Shown in pieces: positions 33,618 to 44,506 of a DNA stretch of 64,000 bases. The stretch is from Gyromitra esculenta (taxonomy: Eukaryota > Ascomycota > Pezizomycetes > Pezizales > Discinaceae): NCBI GenBank assembly GCA_038503075.1, contig JBCAML010000012.1:1364001-1428000 (forward strand), given 5' to 3'. The translations under genes and the position numbers were made by a program. The notes beneath the pieces were generated by a model. It did no database searches. It had not been told where the DNA came from and was given only the letters and a program-made list of their open reading frames with translations. How positions within the stretch are numbered: position 1 is the first letter of the stretch; every line of letters begins with the position of its first letter.

Positions 33618-34967
33618 ACCCATCGCTTTCTCAGTGATAATCTAAGCACGTAGATTGATCAATAAGATAGTGATTTATGTATTATCCAACCTAATCGGTT
33701 TCCCGAGATAACAAGCCTAATTGATAACCTTGCTCTTCCAATGGTATAACATTACACGCAATGCCGCAGCGATGGTAGAACACAATCAAATACGGTCGAT
33801 CTTGCTAATCGGACTGTAGAGTTGTAGAAGTCATTGATTGAATCGGTGTTGGCCAGAACGCGGGGACCGATCGCGAGGACAGGTCCTGAGCAGAGAACAG
33901 AGGGCAACAAGATAGCAGGATAAAATGTAAGGATTAGACGATCAAGACCACAAACATGCGGTGTACGCCCGCTAGACGGGCAACTGGGCACTCAAAATCC
34001 TGACGCCGAACCGCGCCCATGCGGTGCTCCATCCCTTCTCCTCGGTCCCTCGCTAGAGCCCCTATAGCGGAATACATCAACTAACGAAGATGGGACGGTT
34101 GAGAGATTCACGAAGCGGGTGAAGCATATTGACATTGATCTCGCTACTGACCTGTCATATTACTGTCCATTTCAATGTTGCTTTGATCAATTGTGCTCGA
34201 TAGGGATTCACCAATCCTCCATGGCCGCAAAATCACATTCGAATGCCAGACTATACGGCTACTTGTGCCGCGATGCATCGATCGGTTATTTTCCTTCTTT
34301 CTGTACATCACGAAGCACGCGATAGATGCCCCTGAATTATGATTGCTCGATGTGAAGAAGCGCTTGATCCAGCTTGACCGGCGAGTTTGGTGAGAATGGA
34401 CTACGTGTCAAACATTCTTGTAAAATAGCTCATATGGCTCGACGTGGAATGTTTTCGGCACGGTTTCCTGCTGCGACGCCTGACTCCTGACAGAGCGCAA
34501 CCACAAATATATCAAGTACATTCTTATAACTACCAGGCCAGTGGGAGTGAGATAATCGGAAATCAGTTATTCTTGTCCTGGAAGGGTGTATAGCTTCTCA
34601 ACAACACGTTCCAAACTGCCGCAGCTCTGCGCACTAGCGTAGATCCATACATCTTCAACGTGAGCAAATTACGTAGCGGAAGCGAGTTCTGGAGATATAT
34701 TTTCGGTGGCCGTGTGCAGCGGGTGTTATTTTGTGAGGTGTTACCGGCAGTCCTTGCATCGGCATGGCGGGGAATTTCCCTCTTCACTCTTGGAAACACT
34801 GTCATGAAGATAACATTAGTTGTTTTGAATAATCTGTGTAAGCGCTTCTTTGTCCCCGGCTGCCGTGGGGAGTGAGAAAACAATGTAGGTGAACCGGGGA
34901 AACGCCTCCAGTTGGTGCAACAGATTCGATGGTTGTATCTACAGCATGTGTGGTGAAAATGGCCACG
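33618..34967. other. Stretch without a recognisable gene
   Basis: Minus-strand frames at 33752-33991, 34563-34883 and 34802-35059 are open but show no motif. Confidence 0.45.
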
Positions 34968-35507
34968 TTACACGTAGGGTGAATCTCTGGCGTCGTATTG
35001 TGGTAGAATGTTCTCTGAGTATAGTGAGCGTGAAAGTTTGAACGCACGCGCAATTTCATCCTTCTTCCACGGATTCATCGAAGGCAAATTATTCCGAATC
35101 ATGAATACAATGTAGCCGACCAGACGCTCCAAATAGACGGAGTAATTAAATGGTACTGATCTTGTGATGGTGTGTGAGTCTCTGTGTATCGTCTTCGCAT
35201 TCGGCCACACAAGGATCCTTTGACCGGCGGTGGACGTTTGTGCATTGGGGTGTGTGGCAGAACTCAACCGGTTGCCTCGCTGAAAATCACACATTTCTGG
35301 AACCTTGGCTCTGACGATGTGCTCATTCTCGCATCTGAGTGTAGGTGTGTGTGCGGACACATCATCCATCAACCCTGACCCTGTGCGGTGATCGGTGTGT
35401 AGTGTAACACACCAACGCCCGCACATAGCAACCACAGAACCCTGGCCCTGTGCGGGGGTGGTGTGTCGTTGCAACAGCGCCCGCACATTGCAGTCATAGA
35501 ATCCCAT
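34968..35507 (-). CDS. Hypothetical 179-codon ORF
   Basis: ATG-started frame whose N-terminal third is encoded by the GC-rich inverted repeats at 35371-35509, which lowers its credibility. The C-terminal half (RSVPFNYSVYLERLVGYIVF, then MNPWKKDEIARAFKLSRSLY) looks more protein-like, but I do not recognise it. It may be an exon of something larger. Confidence 0.2.
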   Translation of the reverse strand: MGFYDCNVRALLQRHTTPAQGQGSVVAMCGRWCVTLHTDHRTGSGLMDDVSAHTPTLRCENEHIVRAKVPEMCDFQRGNRLSSATHPNAQTSTAGQRILVWPNAKTIHRDSHTITRSVPFNYSVYLERLVGYIVFMIRNNLPSMNPWKKDEIARAFKLSRSLYSENILPQYDARDSPYV

Positions 35508-35520
35508 AGAACCCTAACCC
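35371..35520. repeat. Tandem repeat of hairpin-forming units
   Basis: Two full units (35371-35437 and 35438-35509) and the start of a third, each opening AACCCTRRCCC. Each unit carries TGTGCGG...CCCGCACA arms around a smaller inverted repeat (GGTGTGT..ACACACC in the first, GTTGCAAC in the second). Both could fold into cruciforms. The unit sequences differ, so the duplication is not recent. Confidence 0.7.
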
Positions 35521-35590
35521 ACATTCATGGACGGCGATAGAAGTGTCGATGCCAAGAGTCATCATATTTTTTTCGCCGACCGTGGAATCG

Positions 35591-35745
35591 TATAAATACC
35601 CTCCCTCTCCCACTCTTTCCTCTCTTTTTCTTCCTTCCTCATACAACACCATCACACTCTGCCTTTGCCCTTGCCTTTTTCCCTACTCCTTTCCCTTCCA
35701 TCTTACCCTCTCTTTAGTTTCCCCCTCTCTTCACCGCCTCGTCCT
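35591..35745 (+). promoter_or_regulatory. TATA box followed by a C/T-rich tract
   Basis: TATAAATA at 35591-35598 is followed by about 140 bp of almost pure pyrimidine with TCTTTCC-type runs. This arrangement is typical of strong fungal promoters. It points at the G-rich minisatellite 170 bp downstream. Confidence 0.45.
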
Positions 35746-35770
35746 ATCTTGCCCGCACGGAGGGTACCCG

Positions 35771-35975
35771 CCCGGGGGAGTCCTGTCCGGGGGAAGCTCT
35801 GTCTGGGGAGTGTGGGTTCTGGGGGTCCTGTCTGGGGGAGTCCTGTCCGGGGGAAGCTCCGTCCGGGGAGTGTGGCATCTGGGGGCTCGTGGGCATCTGA
35901 GGGAGTGGGCATCTGGGGGAGTGGGCATCTGGGGGAGTGGGAATCTGGGGGCTCGTGGGCATCTGGGGGCGCGGG
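35771..35975 (+). repeat. G-rich minisatellite with G-quadruplex potential
   Basis: About twenty G-runs of three to five in 205 bp on the plus strand. The first half repeats GTCCTGTCYGGGGGAAGCTC-type units and the second half repeats AGTGGGCATCTGGGGG. Runs are spaced 3-7 bases, fitting the G3+N1-7 pattern. The array is open in more than one frame on both strands (Gly-rich on plus from 35543, Pro-rich on minus), an effect of the repeat itself. C/T variants between units show that they have diverged. Confidence 0.85.
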
Positions 35976-37435
35976 ATTTTTCAGGGTGATTCCTTTTTCT
36001 ACCGCGTTAAAAATTTCATTCATTGCTTGGGGGTTTCCGAGGCATCAAAGAAAGTGTTTCTTGATTTGAGTTTATTCGGCTTAGAATGTGTCTACTGATG
36101 TGAGTTGAACATCGGATTGATATTGTTCTTTGTAGAGTATGCTAATTGGTGTGTTTAGCATCCGAAGTAGTAATCTAGCTCAACCGAATCACGCAAATAG
36201 CGTGTGCGAGATTGAGGTAGTGTACATAGGGAGGAATAGAGGTTTGTAAGATTCCTTTGACAAATTTTCTTTCACTCCTGGCGTACTGGTTTGATATATA
36301 TTATGTTGAGTCCATAGCCAATTTTCTGTTAACCTGCATTTTGTATGATTGGTGCATTGGATTGACTGTGGTCGATTCTGCCCCTCATATCTTGATCGTT
36401 GCATCCCGCATCCATCAGGAGATATAGCCGAGTGGCAGTCCTCCTCTTCGTTAATGGACGGAGATCGGAAACCCATGTCGTGATCTTGTCAACAGATTTG
36501 ATGACTGTAAATGTGGACGGCAAACCGAACCTCTCTAGCAAGTTTCGGGAGGCGATATGATTTGCAGTATATTTGTTACACAAGGTTCTTATGTTTGTGC
36601 GTTCATCTGAGACGGCCAACGTAACTACCGGTACGCCTCTTGCACTATTTAGCGATTTTGCGCAATGAGATAGAACGCTGGAGGAATGATGGTAGATCGG
36701 ATATGCCTAGTATTGGAAAACAACATCCGAAACATGCTACGGCTGGGAAATTGGCTGTGTTTCGATGCAAATCTTAATCCCCATGTGCTAAAAAAGCAAG
36801 AAATAAGGATCTACTGTCAGAGAGCGCAGATGTTGTGTCTAGAAGGGACAGACCATTTACGGCCATATTAGCCCTCACTCACCTCGCAACAGCAAGCGGG
36901 TCAAGGTGCATTATATTTCGATGGGTGGTGGACGCATTTCGGCCACGATAAACGTTTCTAGTATCCGCCGAAAAATATTTCGCACATTACAGCCGAACAG
37001 CCCCACAGAGGATGGCAGGCAAAATAGTCTACTTTGTCAATCCTATTTGGAATCGGAATCAGATAAGTTTAATACACAGCGACAGTGAATCATAACGTGC
37101 GCCTGTTTTCCAATAACAGTCTTATTCCCAGAACCAAGAGCAAGCACCAAAAATTTTCCAAATCTCTACATCTTGGAGATCGGTTGATGAGCGAAGTCAC
37201 ATCCGGCTACAATCTATGACTGAACTGGCCGTAGGCTATGGCTTCTCCGGATAAGTTCTGGTAGTCGTAGGAGGACAAGCGTGTCATCGGTCAAGCTGGA
37301 GGTCGATTAGACAAGTTAGAAATCGACCTGTACATCACACGGAGTTCACGATGGCATATAGCACTAGCTGCTACCTAAGATGGAATGAAAGTATAAACGG
37401 AACTGAGGAATACCCCTTATGTATCCTTAGAATTA
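35976..37435. other. Stretch without a recognisable gene
   Basis: Opposing short ORFs near 36189-36619 (minus) and 36686-37088 (plus), no motifs. Confidence 0.5.
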
Positions 37436-37448
37436 CCTTATTTAGTGG

Positions 37449-37733
37449 ATAGATAGATAGATAGATTTTTCATTCACGCATCCAACCCGTAGGTTATGGC
37501 GGTCGTACTAAAACTAATAAAACAAAACATAAAAACAAAAACAAAACATAAACATAAAAACAAAAACATAAAACAGAACTTCTCGCCTTAATCTAACTAA
37601 AAACATTGATGTCCAGCACCTTATTAACTATTTTTAGCTCACTTATTCTCTCTCTAATTCACCAAATCCCCATTCCAATTCTCGGTCTTCCTTAACACCT
37701 TCCTCTCTTGCACATCTTACAATTTCTTTATAT
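37449..37733 (-). mobile_element. 5'-truncated LINE copy with target duplication
   Basis: 285 bp: (ATAG)n tail, CACGCATCCAACCCGTAGG, TTATGGCGG, A-rich block, then a C/T-rich piece of the ORF2 end. Flanked by CCTTATTTAGTGG (37436-37448) and CCTTACTTAGTGG (37734-37746), 12 of 13 identical. An independent insertion that stopped soon after the 3' UTR was copied. Confidence 0.88.
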
Positions 37734-37746
37734 CCTTACTTAGTGG

Positions 37747-39289
37747 AGGTAGCACCAGTATCAAGGAAGTTGTGGATTAATGGGTCAATCAAGAGCAATG
37801 CGTGAGTCTCGGCGCTTGAACTCTCGACCAATTCTTGGCCTTAAGTACTGCAACCATGGACCACTATTTCTCGGATTGCAAAAAAGAATGCATTCGACTT
37901 TTGGTTACCCAAAACGATGCAACATGTTGATTGACGTTGTTACGGTCAATGTAACTGAATCCACCTCTTGCAAGCTATAAGATTACGCGGATCACTTTAC
38001 ACTATCTCTGACGACGAGATTTGCGAGGTTTGAAACGGTAAGAGCTCATGCAGCGCTGGTATATGTTGACAAGCCGAGCTCGAAATGGCTCTTCCTATTT
38101 TATGTTCCTGTTGACGTAATGACGAGGCGCTCATGCACGGCAGGAGTGACAGTTGTCGCTTTCCAAATTCTTGGGCGTGTCTTGATCGTTACAACCTCAA
38201 TTCATTGATATAAATCTCGTCGTTGAGGTAATATGAGAATACTGTGCTACTGCGCAGGTACAATAACGGCATCAACAGATCTCCCATACCTTGCATCATC
38301 GACTGTTCACCCATGGAAAATAATATTCTTCATCAAACTATCCTCAACTGTTAGGAATCCTTGGTGAAGTTGAATAGATATTGAGAAAGCGATTTGAGAA
38401 GAACGAATACATGACGTTGAGTGGGCACAAGGTACAGTGGTCTTTCCAACATCAGGCGGTTACACCAACGGGCCGTAGGTGCTCAACTAATAGTAGTGCA
38501 AATGGATCTGGATATATATACACTTATTGATGCAGTGTGATGCAGGTTTCGACCTATACCACCCTTCAATTCCTCCATGCCTCGTCACGTTTCATGATTG
38601 TCGATGTGACAGTGCCGGACTGCACCACTTGGGGTACTAATGAACGCTACCACACAATTCTGCTGTTCGCGTATTCTCCTGAGTTGCTAAGAATTTTGAG
38701 CAGATAGCTTGATACCACATGGTCTCTCTGGAACCAACTCCCTTGGATGGAACAGCTTCTTGTTCTCAATCACCTCCCCTTAAGTCAAGCTTAGTCGATG
38801 CATCACGTACTATCCCTATGAAGAATTAGGCCATGGCATGCTTTTGGTGAAGCAATAGAAGAAATAACCATCGCTGCGCATGAAATCAGCAACTGTCAGG
38901 TCGGGGCGGTCGTTACAAGACGAAGGGTTGTAATATAATACATGGTTCGCAAAGGAGCAATAGCTTTATAGCGAGCCACATCAAGATATACTGAGAGGAG
39001 TCTCGCTCATTACATCGGGCAGAGATAGCCTGGGTCCTTCGGTGGTGGTTTGGTATCTGCCCTCTGATCTAACCCTTGCATCAAGCCAGTTTGTGGCTAA
39101 AGATAGTGTAAAGCAGACAGGAACTACACAATGTTAATGCAAACCCGCAGAGAATGTCCGACAAATCAATATTCTGCCTGTATGCAGATGATTCCAACCC
39201 TGCAAACTCACACAGGGTTCTTCTTCAATGTGTGTAGGGACATCAACTTAGTGACGCAAAACGCATTGGATATATGCAAGGCTCACATA
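37747..39289. other. Stretch without a recognisable gene
   Basis: One 66-codon ORF at 37780-37980 and little else. It lies between two LINE tails in the same orientation. Confidence 0.5.
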
Positions 39290-39304
39290 ATGAGGATGAT
39301 CAAA

Positions 39305-39665
39305 GATAGATAGAAAGGTAGATAACTCATACATGCATCCAACCCTTAGGTTATTGCGTGTAGCACTATCAAAGCATTTTAAATAACGAATCCATAACTG
39401 AAAAAGAACAATCTGATTACTATCCCTTCTATATTCCTCATATTTATTCCACAGCCCCTTTCATTGCTTCATCTTCATCAAAATCCTCTTATTCTTCCTC
39501 CTCTTGCATAGTCCTCAATAACATTTCACTACCGCTCCACACCAGCCTGATAGTTATCCTCTTCTATCCCAGCAAACACTATTTCCGATACTATTCATCT
39601 TCTATTCCACATGTTACCTTCTTCATACACTTTCCTTCCTTTACACAATCACACATATATAGGTC
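39305..39665 (-). mobile_element. 5'-truncated LINE copy with target duplication
   Basis: 361 bp: GATAGATAG tail, CATGCATCCAACCCTTAGG, TTATTGCG, then C/T-rich ORF2-end sequence. Flanked by ATGAGGATGATCAAA (39290-39304) and ATGAGAATGACCAAA (39666-39680), 13 of 15 identical, both differences transitions. Confidence 0.85.
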
Positions 39666-39680
39666 ATGAGAATGACCAAA

Positions 39681-41230
39681 TGGCAATAGCAAAAAAAACT
39701 TGTTGTCAGATGAATGTCCTGTGATGTTTGATCGATACCTTAACCTGGCCACTCTCGTGTTTCTTATACTCAATATCCGCGAGATATATATTCCGGGGTA
39801 TGAGCTATGCATTTGCTTGGGCGATGTGATATCGCATGCGCCCTTTACTTTCGGCGAGTTTTGTGGTCGTAAATCGAGTCCGCTTTCCTTTCCCATCCTC
39901 TACTCTCAGATGCAACCTGTTCGCAAAACTGGACCGCGACTGTTACAGCATGGATGTCACCTAGACTGGTTGTCAGCAGAACGCGCACGTAGTGTAGTGT
40001 CAAGATGTCGCTGAACTAACTGCACACCATCTCCCAGCCCCATTGCAGTCCCCCAAAATCGTATGTCTTCACACCAGATTGGGCTTTCACGAAGTATAGA
40101 GGGTTCAATATCAGGAATTTTCCATCGAATGACTACCTTCGAAATAAAATAGTCGAGCACACTCAGTAAGATCAAAAACAAGCTTGCTTTTCGAACTCTT
40201 AAGAGGAGATAGTGTGTCCACTTCTACCATTAGGGATAGAGATTATATCCCACACCAAGGATGGCGGATCGTGCAACCAGGTTGCTCTCGGAACGAGATC
40301 ATATCCAGAAATTCACTAAACCGTATGATACCAATCAATGGTCTGGTTTTAATACCCTGCTTGGGATAGTAATACCGATTTCACGCTTCTTGGAGATACC
40401 GTCAGTATTCAGGTCGCCCAACGTTGCCGGAACAAGACACCAGTATGCCTCTGATTGTGATACACTACTACACAATCGTCACGGGCGTACCTCTCTCCGC
40501 TCATGATATCTTAACGAGCTTCATCTAAGAATGGGCGTTAAAAACCACAGATGATTCGTGTGTGCCCAGCGTGGTCGAAGGGCGACCAGTCAGGGTAGCA
40601 AGAGAGCCAGGCATCTGATGTAGATCGCATTATTATTCCACAAAAGGGGGCGCCAGGCAACTAAGCATATGTCAATAATTCATTAAGTCCGCACAATACC
40701 TCATAGCCAAAGTGAATGATGATACCGCTATAGCTGTGTAGTCCTAGAGCCACGGGATACGCTTCCGATATTCCCATCACCTTTCCGGAATTACTGTTCA
40801 GCCAACACTCCGTGTGATTTAATTTTTGCAGGAGTGATGAGGGAGTCTTATCAAATGCTTTAAATCGCGTTTGCTGTACAACCCGCTCGGCGAGTTTGAG
40901 GCGAGCACAGCCGCTGAAATTGAAGTGTGTGGAGGATAGGACGGGTAGTGGATGAATATAAAAACATCCTGTTTCGTGGAGGTTATCGTGGTATAGCGGC
41001 TAAACATGAAGTTTTTCTGTCGGCTGGGAACAAACGCGTTACGTGAATAGCCAGGAATGTTCGTGTCGAGGCGGTTAAAATCGGTGTCGGTAGAGGGAGC
41101 GATTTGCGGGCAAATGGAGGTTGTAGCGATATAGTCCGCATCCTGTAATATACGCAAGCCCCACGGACAGCAATAAGTTGTGTCGTGGTGAGCCTTGTGC
41201 CCGGGAACATAAGACTTCTTGCGTACATAA
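39681..41230. other. Stretch without a recognisable gene
   Basis: ORFs of 60-113 codons on both strands (39591-40014, 40819-41324), no motifs. The last of these runs into the SINE that follows. Confidence 0.5.
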
Positions 41231-41517
41231 AGGGGGGGTTGCGAGTTGTATCACGGGCGCAAGATGAGGGGATCGGGTACCGCCGCGCATAAATATTGCG
41301 AAAATAAGAAGATTTCACCGGCACTATGGCGTAGCAGTCTAGGTGCCCCGGTCGAAGTACGACAACTCCGGTTCAACTCCCCGCCACGCCAAATAAAGAC
41401 GTAGCCACTGCAGTATGGGCATAACGAAGCTACAATGCAGACTGCAGTATGGGCATATCACAGCTACAATGCAGATGGTGAACTTTTTGTTACTCGACGA
41501 TAAGATTTAATGTGAAG
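41231..41517 (+). mobile_element. tRNA-derived SINE, subfamily A, copy 2
   Basis: The core starts at 41319 with CCGGCACTATGGCGTAGCAG. It has an A-box-like TGGCGTAGCAGTCTAGG, a B-box-like CGGTTCAACTCC, two tandem 34-bp body units (CTGCAGTATGGGC...ACAATGCAGA) and the family end GGTGAACTTTTTGTTA. About 80 bp before the core are also shared with the copies at 43.5 and 61.6 kb, so the element is longer than the tRNA-like head. Confidence 0.85.
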
Positions 41518-42729
41518 ATGTTGACACCTATCTACGGCGGCTTACCTGGGGCAAAACCACAAACATCATCGCGTAGGAAACATGAAAATAGAAATGACTT
41601 GTGTGTATCAAAAATTTGCTATAATGATGATGATAATGATGATGATTCCAGAAAGAATAAAAATAGACACGGGGCTAATTGTCCATCTCAGTTATAAAAT
41701 AAAAATGTTAAAGGCATTATGCTAGGTACGTGTAATATGTACCGCATTAGTGAGAACAAGATTTCAGTCTATGTTAGTCCCATTTTCGATATTCATAACT
41801 AAATTTTACAATCCAATAGATCTTTATTATTCGTATCCAGGTACTCTACAGCGAATGCGCATCTGTAAACATGACAGTTCATGCATGTGCACGCACCTTT
41901 AAACATCAACCAACAAAATCTGAATGCGGAACACCTCTGTCTTACCAATTATGTGAAGCGCCCCGCAAAGAAACAGCCTCTTCCTTATACGAAAGACCCT
42001 TCACTGTGTCATCAACATATTTAATCCTTCGCGAGATATCTCCCGCTATCCTCAGCTATGATTGAAATTCTTCTCAACTTCCACCAAAGAGTAATATGTA
42101 GCATTATATCCACCTGCGTATATTCTATCACGGCCTGTGTAAATCTCAGAAGGTACCGCATAGCACATTTTACAGCCAAACGTGCGGTTTTATTCCACCA
42201 TAACCACTAATACCTTTGTTTTGTAAAAAGCTACAGATCCACATCGCTATACGTCTAGCCTCTCTAACTTGTCTTAGAAAAAATGGCTGGGTGTGGGTAT
42301 GGGAATAGCGGCCCAAAAGGAGGTCTACATTTAGGAATACGCGCACCATAGCAGCACAATTACATGAATCGACATGCAGGCATTACGAACCTAAAGAAAG
42401 AAAAGATTTACTTCGTAGCGATCGATTGTATGTGTGCTCACCGTGACACACACCCATATCCATTTATCATTCATATTTGGAGCGCACAGAGGGACGTGTA
42501 TCGACCGATTCCAGTTAAACCCACTCTTCACACGAACGTTGTATGAGGCATGGGAAGATCCGATGAATCTTTCGCGGTGATGTTAAAGAATATAGGCCCG
42601 GTTCTAGCAAGCTCTATCTATCATGGAATATAATCTTTTATTACCCTTGAAGGTCACGTGAATATAGACATACATGTATTCCAGAAGAGTCTCAGTCACT
42701 CATTATCACTCGCTTCCTGTTTCTACACG
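41518..42729. other. Stretch without a recognisable gene
   Basis: Short ORFs only (41512-41697 starts inside the SINE tail; 41871-42065; 42364-42546). A GAT trinucleotide run lies at 41625-41647. Confidence 0.5.
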
Positions 42730-43004
42730 TGTATTGGATATCGTGAATAGATATATAATATTTAGTCTTGAGTAAAGTGGAGAAGAGAGAGAGAAAAGAA
42801 GAGCTGGAATAGAGCTCCATATATATACTCCTTATGGACTCATATATAAACACGTTTATGGGGGCTCTTTGTGCGCCGAATAAATCGGCCCGAGATATCC
42901 CCATCAGCTGGTGAGACTATTGACCGAACCGATATCAGTATCCCGAATAATGACGTACTAATAATACACTAGGATGCCTATGGATATATACCATATAGTC
43001 AACA
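42730..43004 (-). mobile_element. Solo LTR, Ty1/copia type, older copy
   Basis: Related along its whole length to the LTR at 1827-2077, with a 20-bp extra piece beside the TATATATA box. On the minus strand it starts TGTTGACTATATGG. The flanks ACACG (42725-42729) and ATATG (43005-43009) look like a 5-bp duplication that has lost identity at two C/T positions. Confidence 0.78.
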
Positions 43005-43480
43005 ATATGCGCACTAAATTGCCGAGATATCATTGCTGTCCTAGCTGGTTATATCACCGTACTAGATGAATATCTGTTATTCCCGTCATACATTGTTGCT
43101 AGCAGTTGCGCTTTCTATTTTCCATTCTCCCTAAGCGATGATGTTTGCGGTTTTGCGACAGGTAGCCGCCGAGCCCATCATCCCTTTGGGGGAGAAAAGT
43201 CTGGCGCGTGAGCTAAAGAACGAATAAGAGGATAATAGCCAAAAAAAGAAAGTCTGCTAGGTTCGGTACGGGGCAAAAACTCTCCACTTATAGAGCATCT
43301 CGCTATGGCCATGAAAATAAATCAGATGAAACAAGAGAGCCTCATACGGCTACAATGGTTATAGCGAGGCACGTTCATGTGAATCGGGAGGCATAGCATT
43401 GATGAGATTCATTATTCTTGAGTATTTCTTCCGCGGTGCTTGTACCAAACCGAGCATACTTTATTTTCTCTCTATTACTG
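43005..43480. other. Stretch without a recognisable gene
   Basis: 476 bp between the LTR and the SINE; only a frame from 43399 that runs into the SINE. Nothing recognised. Confidence 0.5.
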
Positions 43481-43792
43481 GGATTCCGGGTTGTATAGCG
43501 GGCGCGAATTGTGAGGTTCGGATACCGCAGCATAAGTATCCCGAAAACGATAGGATTTCACCGGCACTATGGCGTAGCAGTCTAGGTGCCCCGGTCGAAG
43601 TACGACAACTCCAGTTCAACTCCCCGCCACGACAAATAAAGACGTAGCCACTGCAGTATGGGCATGACAAAGCTACAATGCAGACTGCAGTATGGGCATA
43701 TCACAGCTACAATGCAGAGCAGTATGGGCATATCAAAGCTACAATGCAGATGGTGAACTTTTTGTTATTTTACGACATGATTTAAAGTTCAG
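43481..43792 (+). mobile_element. tRNA-derived SINE, subfamily A, copy 3 (three body units)
   Basis: Core from 43561 (CCGGCACTATGGCGTAGCAG), with the same boxes as copy 2, three tandem body units (34, 34 and 32 bp) and GGTGAACTTTTTGTTATTTT at the end. The 80-bp 5' extension contains GGTTCGGATACC, itself B-box-like. Confidence 0.85.
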
Positions 43793-44455
43793 AAATTTAC
43801 ACACATCATGCATCTAGGAGAGAAAGATCTGGTGAGTGAGCAAAAGAGCGGATTCGAAATAAATTTGCATGGAGCGACCGTTTTTCGTGGGCGATAGAGA
43901 TGTGGAATCTCTAATCTCGTTCAGAAGTTTGGATGTCCTCAAAACTAATGTGTCATCAAGGGGCTTTGCTTGCCCCAAGCAATATCCACAATCTGGATTT
44001 TGTTACTCCACCGATCATGTAAAGGGCAGGATTATACATTCTTAGATCATTATCTCGTATATCTAGTGCATACTGTGGTCGACAATATCACGATATACGT
44101 GAAACCTCAAACGTTCCTGCATAGCCCTATCGCGGAGGTAGACTCGAAACGGCGTAAAAATATTCACGCATGCATCAATTCGCCCACCGATCGAAAATCG
44201 GGGGGCTAAGTTATTCTCCCGTGACCCCCATAACCGAAGCATTGCTGAAATTGGTCCCCTCTCGGCTAGGTTACTAACAAGATCAATCACACAGAATTCA
44301 TGTCCTTTTTTGCTGTATATAGTCGTCGATGGATTACAGGTGATTCTAACATGTTGCTTTTGTCTGGTGCTAAAATTAGTAGAGTATATATCTATAATAC
44401 TTGGGGATGATTGAATTTCGATCTATTTCACAGCGATACAGGGAAGGAAAACAAC
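43793..44455. other. Stretch without a recognisable gene
   Basis: Opposing short ORFs at 43970-44290 only. Confidence 0.5.
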
Positions 44456-44469
44456 ATCAGTTGTTGTTC
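44456..44469. repeat. Target duplication of the micro-LINE, left copy
   Basis: ATCAGTTGTTGTTC, identical to 44493-44506. Confidence 0.85.
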
Positions 44470-44492
44470 GCGAATGATGAATCTATCTATCT
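44470..44492 (+). mobile_element. 23-bp LINE insertion (3' end only)
   Basis: GCGAATGATGAAT followed by CTATCTATCT. It matches the last bases of the LINE family (GCGTTGAATGATTAATCTGTC at 59.3 kb, GCGTGTATGATTAATCTATC at 16.9 kb) plus the tetranucleotide tail. It sits between perfect 14-bp direct repeats, the length of the duplications around the large copies. So reverse transcription stopped after about 13 bases of unique sequence. Confidence 0.8.
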
Positions 44493-44506
44493 ATCAGTTG
44501 TTGTTC
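44493..44506. repeat. Target duplication of the micro-LINE, right copy
   Basis: ATCAGTTGTTGTTC, identical to 44456-44469. Confidence 0.85.

Noticed and set aside
35505..35521. Telomere-like AACCCTAACCC
   Set aside because: A single short stretch. The two preceding units read AACCCTGACCC and AACCCTGGCCC, so it is part of the local tandem repeat.
35543..36069. Gly-rich and Pro-rich ORFs over the G-rich minisatellite
   Set aside because: The repeat is open in several frames on both strands, so open reading is a by-product. I kept the promoter and repeat, not a protein.
37436..39680. RIP (repeat-induced point mutation) as the cause of decay
   Set aside because: Changes in the target duplications are transitions but not in CpA context, and the LINE coding sequence is not saturated with stops.
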